Shown here piece by piece: positions 1 to 8,561 of a stretch of DNA of 64,000 nt (position 1 is its first letter; each line of letters opens with the position of its first letter). A program made the translations under genes and the position numbers. The stretch comes from Neoarius graeffei (lineage: Eukaryota; Chordata; Actinopteri; Siluriformes; Ariidae): positions 11,862,798-11,926,797 of the forward strand of contig NC_083596.1 of assembly GCF_027579695.1 (NCBI RefSeq), given 5' to 3'. Below the pieces are notes generated by a model. It saw nothing but the letters and a program-made list of their open reading frames with translations. It did not search any database and was not told the DNA's origin.

Positions 1-49
1 AGTGTAATTTCCAGGGGTGAGGTCATTTTCATAAGACTAGCACTTTAAC

Positions 50-101
50 TCATTGTACGTCGCTCTGGATAAGAGCGTATGCTAAATGCCATGGAATGGA
101 A
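50..101 (+). repeat. 3' tail of an L2/Maui-mobilised fish retroposon
   Basis: The stretch contains the motif gtcgctctggataagagcgt followed by gctaaatgcc, the common teleost 3' tail shared by L2-type LINEs and the SINEs they mobilise. Only the tail can be recognised. It lies in intron 2 of the lman2l gene. Confidence 0.6.
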
Positions 102-121
102 TGGATTGGATGGGAGATGTG

Positions 122-500
122 CGGCACGGTGGTGTAGTGGTTAGCACTGTCCTCTTGCCTCACAGCAAGAAGGTCGGGGTTCGAGCCTGGCGGCCGGCGA
201 GGGCCTTTCTGTGTGGAGTTTGCATGTTCTCCCCGTGTCCGCGTGGGTTTCCTCCGGGTGCTCCGGTTTCCCCCACAGTCCAAAGACATGCAGGTTAGGT
301 TAACTGGTGACTCTAAATTGACTGTAGGTGTGAATGTGAGTGTGAATGGTTGTCTGTGTCTATGTGTCAGCCCCGTGATGACCTGGCAACTTGTCCAGAG
401 TGTACCCCGCCTCTCGCCCGTAGTCAGCTGGGATAGGTTCCAGCTTGCCTGCGACCCTGTACAGGATAAGCAGCTACAGATAATGGATGGATGGATGGAT
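122..500 (+). mobile_element. V-SINE (tRNA-derived), GGAT-tailed copy
   Basis: Full-length copy: a tRNA-like head with A box (ggtgtagtggttag) and B box (ggttcgagcc), a conserved central domain (gtgtggagtttgcatgttct and following), and a 3' tail ending in (GGAT)n. A 14-bp target duplication ggatgggagatgtg flanks it at 108-121 and 501-514, although the GGAT tail makes its right edge partly ambiguous. It sits in lman2l intron 2. The ORFs seen inside such copies are repeat-derived. Confidence 0.9.
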
Positions 501-522
501 GGATGGGAGATGTGATACTCAC

Positions 523-2000
523 CACGCGGCTCCACACCGCCCCCTGCTTGCTTTGCATATCCGGGGTGAGGCGCACCTGATCTGTGGTTACCATGGCATC
601 ACCCATCAGCTCCCAGTGGGAAGAACCGGAAGAGCCGATTCCTGATTCAATCACAATTAGATTCAGATTCATCAACCTGCCAATAAAAGCCTTTGGACGT
701 TGTTAGAAATCTTATAAACCTAGATCCTCATGACCCCGATCTCAAAGCAGTATGATTTGCTTACAAACAAACAATGCCCGAGTCTGTTATATCAGTGTTA
801 CTGGATACAGAGATGCTCTTTTAGGGTCTATTAAGTCATTTTCATTCCAAAGTATCAAGAAGTATTGCAATATTAAACAAACAGTTTCTAGATCACAATT
901 CACTCCGGATTCTGTACTGTTCCCTGGTTTCACCTTATTTAAGTTACTGTGCAGAGGTATGGGGCAATAATTACAAAAATACAATACATTCATTACTCAT
1001 TCTCCAAAAAAGAGCAATAAGGATTATACACAAGGCTGGTTACCGGGATCATACAAATACATTATTCTTACAGTCAGAAATACTGAAATTTGAAGACCTA
1101 ATGGACTATCAAACAGCACAAATATTATTCAAAGCAAACAATAATCAACTACCACATAATATTCAAAAACTGTTCACTGAAAGAGAAGGGAGTTATAATT
1201 TAAGGGGTTTATTTAAATTAAAAAATTATAGGGTGCGCACAACCAAGAAAAGTTTTTGTATTTCTGTTTGTGAGGTGAAGCGGTGGAACCGTTTGAATGA
1301 GGAGCTCAAGGGATGTCCAGACATGAAGCGTTTTAAAAAGATGTACAAAAATTTAATTTTCACAAGGTATAAGGATGAAGGGGATTAATCATAACTGGCT
1401 ATTTGCTGTGTCATTTTTTATTTTGTTCTTTTTTGAGTCATCGTCTATTTGTTTTGTTTTTATCTTGTTCTTTTCCATTGAGAGCGTGGTATTAGTAGCA
1501 AACTTACGTGTAGACATATGGATATACGGTACATATATAAATAATTATATGATATAGTCATAGAGAATTGATATCTGAATAGTTGAAGTAATAATTAATA
1601 TACAGTGTATGTATGCATATATATATCTCCCATCTCATTATCTGTAGCCGCTTTATCCTGTTCTACAGGGTCGCAGGCAAGCTGGAGCCTATCCCAGCTG
1701 ACTACGGGCGAAAGGCGGGGTACACCCTGGACAAGTCGCCAGGTCATCACAGGGCTGACACATAGACACAGACAACCATTCACACTCACATTCACACCTA
1801 CGGTCAATTTAGAGTCACCAGTTAACCTAACCTGCATGTCTTTGGACTGTGGGGGAAACCGGAGCACCCGGAGGAAACCCACGCGGACACGGGGAGAACA
1901 TGCAAACTCCACACAGAAAGGCCCTCGCCGGCCACGGGGCTCGAACCCGGACCTTCTTGCTGTGAGGCGACAGTGCTAACCACTACACCACTGTGCCACC

Positions 2001-2038
<38 letters not shown>

Positions 2039-2684
2039 TAGATAGATATAGATAGATAGTGTGTGTGTGTATAAGGAAGCTAGATAATCAATAATCAATT
2101 TATATTGACTAAAGAAGAGGGGTGGGATTAAATAAGTTTTTACTTCATCCCACTCCTTTTCGGACATGTAAACTTGTATTTTTCATTATTTGTATTTTTG
2201 TTTTGTTTTCTTTAGTTTTGATATTATATTATTATTACCTATATTATTTATGGTTTATTTTCTAATTTAGTGGCTTTTTACGTGTTCTTGTTGCAAATGC
2301 TGTTTTGCTTTTCTTGTTTTCTGTTTATTTATTTATTGTTAGTTTATTTCGGACATGTAAACAATCATCATCATCATCATCTCTGTCCTACATACGTTTG
2401 ATTTAACACTAAACACTAAATCACTAAATCAGCCACCTAAAATACACAACACTGAACACACACCTTATCTATAACATGTATAACATCTATAGCTATAATA
2501 TTTACATGAAGTGACAGGGGTTTAGGACGCATGCGCGAACAGGACACCGGCTCTTACCTTGGTATGGCTTCGACAGCGAATATTCTCTCTTTAGAAACTC
2601 CTCCATTTCATGGTCATCATCAGACAAGCAAGATTTTAAAGAAGCAATAAATATCACACACAGTATCCGCATAACTGGAGCCAT
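523..2684 (-). CDS. lman2l: LMAN2L/VIP36-like L-type lectin cargo receptor, coding exons 1-2 (partial)
   Basis: Two coding exons are read on the minus strand: exon 1 at 2684-2558 (42 codons plus 1 nt) and exon 2 at 641-523 (completes the codon, then 39 codons). The junctions are donor AG|GTAAGA at 2557, acceptor CAG at 644-642 and donor GTG|GTGAGT at 522, and the phases agree. Exon 1 encodes a signal peptide (MAPVMRILCVIFIASLKSC) and the family signature EEFLKREYSLSKPYQG. Exon 2 encodes RLTPDMQSKQGAVWSRV, which opens the L-type lectin fold. The TPDMQSKQG string fits LMAN2L better than LMAN2 (from memory). Family members are type I membrane lectins of the ER and early secretory pathway that bind high-mannose glycoproteins for export. 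The later exons, with the sugar and calcium sites, TM segment and ER signal, lie beyond the left edge. An in-frame ATG upstream of 2684 is possible; I chose the one directly before the signal peptide. Intron 1 (642-2557) contains an antisense-oriented LINE and a SINE. Confidence 0.9.
1630..2003 (-). mobile_element. V-SINE copy inside the LINE UTR
   Basis: Complete minus-strand copy, from the tail (catctcattatctgtagccg) to the reverse-complemented head (accactacaccactgtgcc). Its right side runs into a (TA)n tract, so the target duplication cannot be resolved. Confidence 0.9.
2005..2075. repeat. (TA)n-(GATA)n-(GT)n compound microsatellite
   Basis: About 15 TA units are followed by GATA/GATAGATA and a short GT run, directly beside the head of the SINE. 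Confidence 0.9.
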
Positions 2685-2785
2685 TTTTGCACACATGCAC
2701 ACACAACTCTCCCCTCGCTGTGTTTTCAGTGATAATGTGAGGCGACGGCCATCGTACATTGAGTACAAGCCTTCAGACGCTTCCT

Positions 2786-2821
2786 ATTGGCTGAGCGCAT
2801 TACATGGCGCATTCCTATTGG
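2786..2821 (-). promoter_or_regulatory. Two CCAAT boxes of the lman2l promoter
   Basis: Two ATTGG motifs (CCAAT on the minus strand) lie at 2786-2790 and 2817-2821, spaced 31 bp, about 100-135 bp upstream of the lman2l ATG. They lie in a locally GC-richer segment with CpGs (gagcgcattacatggcgc). Paired CCAAT boxes about three helical turns apart are a common NF-Y promoter arrangement. No TATA box is evident. The promoter role is inferred from position. Confidence 0.5.
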
Positions 2822-2969
2822 TGCGCTGGCTAATCAATCAATCAAATCCCACCCTGTCGAAGGTCCAGCCATTCTACTGTCCATTGAAGTTAAAAATGAA
2901 TTAACTGATAAATCATTTCTTGATAGCAAAGCGCCTATGCACTTATACAAAAAAGAGAGAAAAGTACAC

Positions 2970-2970
<1 letters not shown>

Positions 2971-3002
<32 letters not shown>
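2971..3002. repeat. (ATT)n microsatellite
   Basis: About ten consecutive TAT/ATT units. Confidence 0.95.
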
Positions 3003-3005
<3 letters not shown>

Positions 3006-3260
3006 TTTCACACATACTGCAAATACAGTACATTGACACAGTTACTGTTATAATCTCGTAGAATTATAATATAGAAGTCAATTCTAAATTAGACCTGAGT
3101 ACTATTTGTTATTGTATTTATTTGTATTTTTTTTATCTGCTTATTTATTTGATATGTAAACAAGAACTGCGTGGTGATTGTACAAACAATAGGTGTGTTC
3201 AATTTAAAGAAGAGCTGTGCAGCTCAATGCTACTGGTACAATATTTACTATAATATTTGT

Positions 3261-3632
3261 CTCATCTCATTATCTCTAGCCGCTTTATCCTGTTCTACAG
3301 GGTTGCAGGCAAGCTGGAGCCTATCCCAGCTGACTACGGGCGAAAGGCGGGGTACACCCTGGACAAGTCGCCAGGTCATCACAGGGCTGACACATAGACA
3401 CAGACAACCATTCACACTCACATTCACACCTACGGTCAATTTAGAGTCACCAGTTAACCTAACCTGCATGTCTTTGGACTGTGGGGGAAACCGGAGCACC
3501 CGGAGGAAACCCACGCGGACACGGGGAGAACATGCAAACTCCACACAGAAAGGCCCTCGCCAGCCACGGGGCTCGAACCCGGACCTTCTTGCTGTGAGGC
3601 GACAGCGCTAACCACTACACCACCGTGCCGCC
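3261..3632 (-). mobile_element. V-SINE, full length with 13-bp TSD
   Basis: Complete minus-strand copy flanked by the perfect direct repeat ctataatatttgt at 3248-3260 and 3633-3645. Confidence 0.95.
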
Positions 3633-3801
3633 CTATAATATTTGTGTAATATTAAAATTTCAGAATGTCAAATGTATTCCACTCGGGGCACTCTACTGAC
3701 TTTCAATTTATTTATTTCGAAGAAAATTAGTGTTCATTTAAATTTCAAACATTTTCAAATGACATTCTGAAAGCAACCTGCACCCATAATATGAATGAAA
3801 A

Positions 3802-3832
<31 letters not shown>

Positions 3833-3834
<2 letters not shown>

Positions 3835-4204
3835 CCATCCATTATCTGTAGCCGCTTATCCTGTCCTACAGGGTTGCAGGCAAGCTGGAGCCTATCCCAG
3901 CTGACTATGGGCGAGAGGCGGGGTACACCCTGGACAAATCGCCAGGTTATCGCAGGGCTGACACATAGAGACAAACAACCATTCACACTCACATTCACAC
4001 CTACGCTCAATTTAGAGCCACCAGTTAACCTAACCTGCATGTCTTTGGACTGTGGGGGAAACCAGAACACCTGGAGGAAACCCATGCAGATACGGGGAGA
4101 ACATGCAAACTTCACACAGAAAGGCCCTCGCCGGCCACTGGGCTCGAACCCAGGACCTTCTTGCTGTGAGGTGACAGCGCTAACCACTACACCACCATGC
4201 TGCC
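3833..4204 (-). mobile_element. V-SINE of the GGAT-tail lineage
   Basis: Complete minus-strand copy whose tail reads (atcc)n and whose body differs from the GATGA-tailed copies (ccgcttatcctgtcctacag). An (ATT)n run at 3803-3832 precedes it and another (4207-4225) follows. Confidence 0.9.
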
Positions 4205-4225
4205 CTATTATTATTATTATTATTC

Positions 4226-4597
4226 ATGCATCCATCCATTATCTGTAGCCGCTTATCCTGTCCTACAGGGTCGCAGGCAAGCTGGAGCCTATCCCAGCTG
4301 ACTATGAGCGAGAGGTGGGGTACACCCTGGACAAGTTGCCAGGTCATCGCAGGGCTGACACAGAGACAAACAACCATTCACACTCACATTCACACCTACG
4401 GTCAATTTGGAGCCACCAATTAGACTAACCTGCATGCCTTTGACTGTGGGGGAAACCAGAACACCCGGAGGAAACCCACGCGGACACGGGGAGAACATGC
4501 AAAGTCCACACAGAAAGGCCCTCATCGGCCGCTGGGCTCGAACCCAGAACCTTCTTGCTGTGAGGTGACAGTGCTAACCACTACACCACCGTGCCGC
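4226..4597 (-). mobile_element. V-SINE of the GGAT-tail lineage, second in a pair
   Basis: Minus-strand copy about 20 bp after the previous one, separated by (ATT)n and followed by further (ATT)n at 4598-4613. It carries scattered substitutions. Confidence 0.9.
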
Positions 4598-4747
4598 CTA
4601 TTATTATTATTATTGCTGCAGGTGGTGTCAGCAAAATACTGGAAAGTGCGTGCCTGATTTGATGGCTATCTTTTCATCTCCTTCCTCAATTACATATAAC
4701 CTTCTACACTCTCAGACAGTCAAGGCGAAGCAACTCGAACACACCTA

Positions 4748-5438
4748 AATTTTCTACACCGCTTATCCATTGAGGATTACAGGTGAGCTGCAGCCAATCC
4801 CAGCTGATATTTAGTGAGAGCCGTGGTACACCCTGGACAGGTTGCCAGTCTATTGCAGGGCTAAACAAAGAGACATGGTCATTTACACCTATGGACAATT
4901 TACAAGTTAGAGTAGCCAGTTATAATTTAATTTAATTTGTCACATTGACATCACATAGTTTGTGACAGGGAAAGAATACATAAAGGGCAAAGTCCCAACT
5001 GATTTTCAACTCCCCGTTTTTTTTTTTTTTTACACTGGATGCTCTTCCTGATGCAACCATCCCCAATCTTACTGGGCTTGGGACTGGCACTAAGTACGCA
5101 CAAGCTTGTGCAATCCCAATGGCTGAATATTTGACCTAATTTGTATGTCTTTGAACTGTAGGGGAAACCGGATCACCCGGAGGAAACCCATGCAGACATG
5201 GGGAGAACATGCAAACTCCATACAGAAAGGCCCCCGTTGGCCGTGGAGTTCAAACTTGGAAGCTTCTTGCTGTAAGGTGACAGTCCTAACCACGACACCA
5301 CCGTGCCACCCATAATCTGCATGTCTTTGGACTGTGGGAGGAAACCAGAGCATCCAGAGGAAACCCAGTCGACTAGCAGGTTCAAATCCAGAACCTTCTT
5401 GCTGTGAGGTGACAGTCATAACCACTGTGCCACCTTAT
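4748..5438 (-). mobile_element. Old, broken V-SINE cluster with a second SINE type inside
   Basis: Three decayed minus-strand pieces of the V-SINE can be read: tail and body at about 4752-4921, head plus central domain at about 5135-5312, and another head part at 5313-5435. Between the first two lies a different SINE body (ggatgctcttcctgatgcaa and gggcttgggactggcactaa, about 5036-5133), known from other teleost V-SINE families. Divergence is clearly higher than in the neighbouring copies. Confidence 0.7.
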
Positions 5439-5789
5439 TATTATTATGCAGGTGGTAGCAGCACACTAACTGGACAGAAAGCTCTTTTCATCTCCTTCCT
5501 GATTATAACCTTCTACACTGAAGCACTCAAAGCTAACTTGAACACACATACATTTATCATTATTACACTTTGTCAGATATCCAGCTACTGTATTCACACC
5601 ATAAAATATGTATGGCCTATAATTACATAATACATTATTATAAATAACTTCAGTACATCATAGTGAACAGGTCTGTTTTTCTCTGATCAACCTCAACCAG
5701 CCCAATCATGTCTTCCGGTTTGTATTACGTAACCACGACCAAGGGACTATCTCAAAATATGACAGTCAAAAGACTCTGTTGGGATCTGT

Positions 5790-5905
5790 TGATAAGATAA
5801 GACCTTTATTGTCATTATAGTTATACAACGAAACTTAGTTTGGTGGCACTCAGAGAAAACAGCAGCAGTAAAAAGAATATAAATAAAATACAAGATAAAA
5901 TAGGG
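5790..5905 (-). mobile_element. LINE 3'-end fragment
   Basis: The segment reads agacctttattgtcattata followed by gttatacaacgaaac, on the minus strand the usual fish LINE 3' end in which TTTCGTTGTATAA leads into a short AT-rich repeat tail. It may belong with the L2 fragment at 6254-6660, separated from it by a SINE. Confidence 0.5.
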
Positions 5906-5906
5906 G

Positions 5907-6253
5907 CAGCACGGTGGTGTAGTGGTTAGCGCTGTCGCCTCACAGCAAGAAGGTCTGGGTTCGAGCCCCGTGGCCGGCGAGGGCCTTTCTGTGCGGAGTT
6001 TGCATGTTCTCCCCATGTCCGCGTGGGTTTCCTCTGGTTTCCCCGACAGTCCTAAGACATGCAGGTTAGGTTATCTGGTGACTCTAAATTGACCGTGAGT
6101 GTGAATGGTTGTCTGTGTCTATGTGTCAGCCCTGTGATGACCTGGCGACTTGTCCAGGGTGTACCCCGCCTTTCGCCCGTAGTCAGCTGGGATAGGCTCC
6201 AGCTTGTCTGCGACCCTGTAGAACAGGATAAAGCGGCTAGAGATGATGAGATG
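5907..6253 (+). mobile_element. V-SINE with internal deletion
   Basis: Plus-strand copy missing short pieces of the central domain (cctctggtttccccgacagt) and one gtgtgaatgtga unit. It ends in gatgagatgag. Confidence 0.9.
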
Positions 6254-6600
6254 AGTTTTAAGTGCACTTTTGAATTGTGAAACAGAGTCTAGGGTACGAA
6301 TATGTGAGGGAAGGGAATTCCATACTTTAGGAGCAGCATATGAGAAAGCTCAGCCAATAATCCCATGTTAGATGACCGTAGTGAACGGGAGGGTGTGTAG
6401 GTCTGTAGGAGTTCTTTAATATATGGAGGGGCAAGATTGTGGAAGGCTTTGAAAGCGATTAGCAGGATTTTAAAGTCAATACGTTGGGATATTGGAAGCC
6501 AGTGTAGTTGGATCAGCAGGGGTGAAACATGGTGGAAGGACTTTGAACAGGTAATAATGCGTGCCGCAGAGTTTTGGATGACTTTTTTTGGAAAGTTGTG

Positions 6601-6655
<55 letters not shown>

Positions 6656-6660
6656 TCAAC
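6254..6660 (-). mobile_element. L2-type LINE, reverse transcriptase C-terminal fragment
   Basis: The minus strand encodes the L2/CR1-group signature: VIQNSAARIIT, LHWLPISQRIDFKILLIAFKA, then LAPPYIKELL and PSRSLRSSN. The reading frame runs into a (TTTC)n microsatellite at 6601-6657, which only looks like a lysine/glutamate-rich protein. It is a dead fragment. Confidence 0.8.
6601..6657. repeat. (CTTT)n microsatellite
   Basis: About 14 CTTT units, polypyrimidine on the plus strand. Confidence 0.95.
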
Positions 6661-7147
6661 TTGCTCTAGCAATGACAAAATAGCTGTCGGAAACGCATTC
6701 ATACATTTTATAAAATGAGGTAAATAGAATTTTGATAATAAAAAAGTTGCCATGGGTGGTACGGTGGTGTAGTGGTTAGCGTTGTCGCCTCACAGCAAGA
6801 AGGTCCGGGTTCGAGCCCCGTGGCCGGCGAGGGCCTTTCTGTGTGGAGTTTGCATGTTCTCCCCGTGTCCATGTGGGTTTCCTCCGGGTGCTCCGGTTTC
6901 CCCCACAGTCCAAAGACATGCAGGTTAGGTTAACTGGTGACTCTAAATTGACTGTAGGTATGAATGTGGGTGTGAATGGTTGTCTGTGTCTATGTGTCAG
7001 CCCTGTGATGACCTGGCGACTTGTCCAGGGTGTACCCCGCCTTTCGCCCGTAGTCAGCTGGGATAGGCTCCAGCTTGCCTGTGACCCTGTAGAACAGGAT
7101 AAAGCGGCTAGAGATAATGAGATGAAAAAGTTGCCTTCAGTTCTCCT
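6661..7147. mobile_element. One arm of a TTAA-type DNA element, split by a SINE
   Basis: Positions 6661-6751 plus 7136-7147 (ending aaaagttgcc, then ttcagttctcc before TTTAA) match, in reverse complement, the element arm at about 55200-55302. The terminal motif agttctcc followed by TTAA is also found at about 55857-55866. The SINE at 6752-7124 interrupts this arm. Confidence 0.55.
6752..7124 (+). mobile_element. V-SINE, full length with 11-bp TSD
   Basis: Complete plus-strand copy flanked by aaaaagttgcc at 6741-6751 and 7125-7135. Confidence 0.95.
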
Positions 7148-7151
7148 TTAA

Positions 7152-8397
7152 AGGAACAGTCCACCGTACTTCCATAATGAAATATGCTCTTATCTGAATT
7201 GAGACGAGCTGCTCCGTACCTCTCCGAGCTTTGCGCGACCCCTCCCAGTCAGTCAGACACAGTCAGACGCGCTGTCACTCCTGTTAGCAATGTAGCTAGG
7301 CTCAGTATGGCCAATGGTATTTTTTGGGGCTGTAGTTAGATGCGACCAAACTCTTCCGCGTTTTTCCTGTTTACATAGGTTTATATGACCAGTGATATGA
7401 AACAAGTTCAGTTACACAAATTGAAACGTAACGATTTTCTATGCTATGGAAAGTCCGCACTATAATGACAGGCGTACTAACACCTTCTGCGCGCTTCGAC
7501 AGCGCATTGATACGGAGCTCAGATATCAATGCGCTGTCGAAGTGCGCAGAAGGTGTTAGTACGCCTGTCATTATAGTGCGGACTTTCCATAGCATAGAAA
7601 ATCGCCACGTTTCAATTTGTGTAACTGAACTTTGTTTCATGTCACTGGTCATATAAACCTATGTAAACAGGAAAAACGTGGAAGAGTTTGGTCGCATCTA
7701 ACTACAGCCCCCAAAAATACCACTGGCCATGCTGAGCCTAGCTACATTGCTAACAGGAGTGACAGCGCGTCTGACTAAAGGCCTCTGCATGCTCGTGCGA
7801 CAAGGCTTTCGCAGATAGCTTTTCGCAGACAGTTGTAATTTATTGTTGAGCGGGGATAATAGGCGTGCGCTATGTTATTCACCGGCACAACGCAAGGGGG
7901 CGCGAAGTCGCTAGGAGTAGTTGGTGGGTGTGGTTAGTGGAGTGTTTATCCTCCGGTTAGTTATAATGACTAGAACTTTTTTTTTTTATAATGACTAGAA
8001 CTGGAGTCGTATAGATGTACGTACTTCCTCAATCAACCGCTCTTCATGCTGCTCCATCTTCGCTCGTGTTTTTAAAAATGTCGGTCGTGAAAACAAAACA
8101 AACCGGGAAAGTAGGGAAGCGGAAGTGCGTGTACAGCGGATGTAGAGTGGACCAATCAGAGCCCTCTTGTCTGCGACGCTGTCTGCGAGGCTTCTGCGGC
8201 GGTCACAATTTTTGGGAGGTGCGCGCAGAGCGTCTGCGAAGGTGGGGGGGCTACGCAGACACTGTCTGCAAGGACTGGGTTGTCAGCATAAATTGGCCTT
8301 GACTGGGAGGTCGCGCAAAGCTCGGAGAGGTACGGAGCAGCTCGTCTCAATTCAGATAAGAGCATATTTCATTATGGAAGTACGGTGGACTGTTCCT
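7152..8397. mobile_element. Foldback DNA transposon with TTAA target site, copy 1
   Basis: The termini are TTAA|AGGAACAGTCCACC at 7148-7165 and the reverse complement GGTGGACTGTTCCT|TTAA ending at 8401. The two arms are nearly perfect inverted repeats of several hundred bases meeting near 7505-7530 (tgatacggagctcagatatca). The right arm is interrupted by about 515 bp at 7774-8290. TTAA target sites fit the piggyBac and Kolobok superfamilies, and the AG...CT termini favour Kolobok. No transposase is encoded. The reading frames here are palindrome artefacts. Confidence 0.85.
7774..8290 (-). mobile_element. Unidentified insert within the foldback element
   Basis: The right arm of the foldback jumps here from gtctgact to gactgggagg, so this block is an insertion. 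Its ends read aaaggcc and ggcctt, and it is rich in cgcagac/gtctgcg motifs. On the minus strand near 8060-8000 an ATG opens a frame reading MEQHEERLIEEVRT. This resembles the start of MADF/Myb-like proteins of Harbinger-type transposons, but a stop follows after about 20 codons. Assignment is tentative. Confidence 0.4.
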
Positions 8398-8551
8398 TTA
8401 AGAGGCTTTCAGGAAACCCAGCCCTGAACGCCATACTTCCTGGTGTGTAATTTGTAGACAGTCCCTTACTTACACGCTGCTGCAGTGTGGTGTGCCTTTA
8501 CTCAGGAGAGTCATTGAGGGAACACCAGCATTTTGTATTAGAATGCACTAA

Positions 8552-8560
8552 ACCGGAAGT
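8552..8560 (+). promoter_or_regulatory. ETS/GABP-type site at the mtfp1 start
   Basis: The sequence ACCGGAAGT lies directly before the mtfp1 ATG at 8562. ETS/GABP (NRF-2) sites near the start of transcription are a hallmark of nuclear genes for mitochondrial proteins. A TATA box is not evident in 8403-8551. Its function here is inferred. Confidence 0.5.
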
Positions 8561-8561
8561 T

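Larger units (their letters stand above)
780..2385 (+). mobile_element. LINE 3' end (L2/Rex1-like), interrupted by a SINE
   Basis: From about 940 to 1388 the plus strand encodes the C-terminal region of a non-LTR reverse transcriptase (YCAEVWGNNYK, LQKRAIRIIHKAGYRDHTN, KNYRVRTTKKSFCISV, then a stop near 1387). An AT-rich 3' UTR follows, with a hairpin-like segment (gtgggattaaataag against cttcatcccac) around 2121-2157. The end carries the recurring ttcggacatgtaaac and an (ATC)n tail near 2366-2382. A V-SINE at 1630-2003 splits the UTR. The copy is strongly 5' truncated and lies antisense to lman2l in its first intron. The exact clade is uncertain. Confidence 0.7.

Noticed and set aside
213..515. 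Repeated open frames reading MEFACSPRVRVGFLRVLRFP and, on the other strand, LTTGERRGTPWTSRQVITGL
   Set aside because: They occur in nearly every V-SINE copy at the same place in the repeat and are conceptual translations of a non-coding retroposon.
6289..6753. Minus-strand frame with KERKKERKKERK
   Set aside because: It fuses an L2 fragment, a CTTT microsatellite and a transposon arm. It is not a gene.
7371..7656. Frames on both strands with near-identical peptides (MLWKVRTIMTGVLTPSA)
   Set aside because: They come from the two arms of a palindrome; the same peptides recur in each foldback copy.
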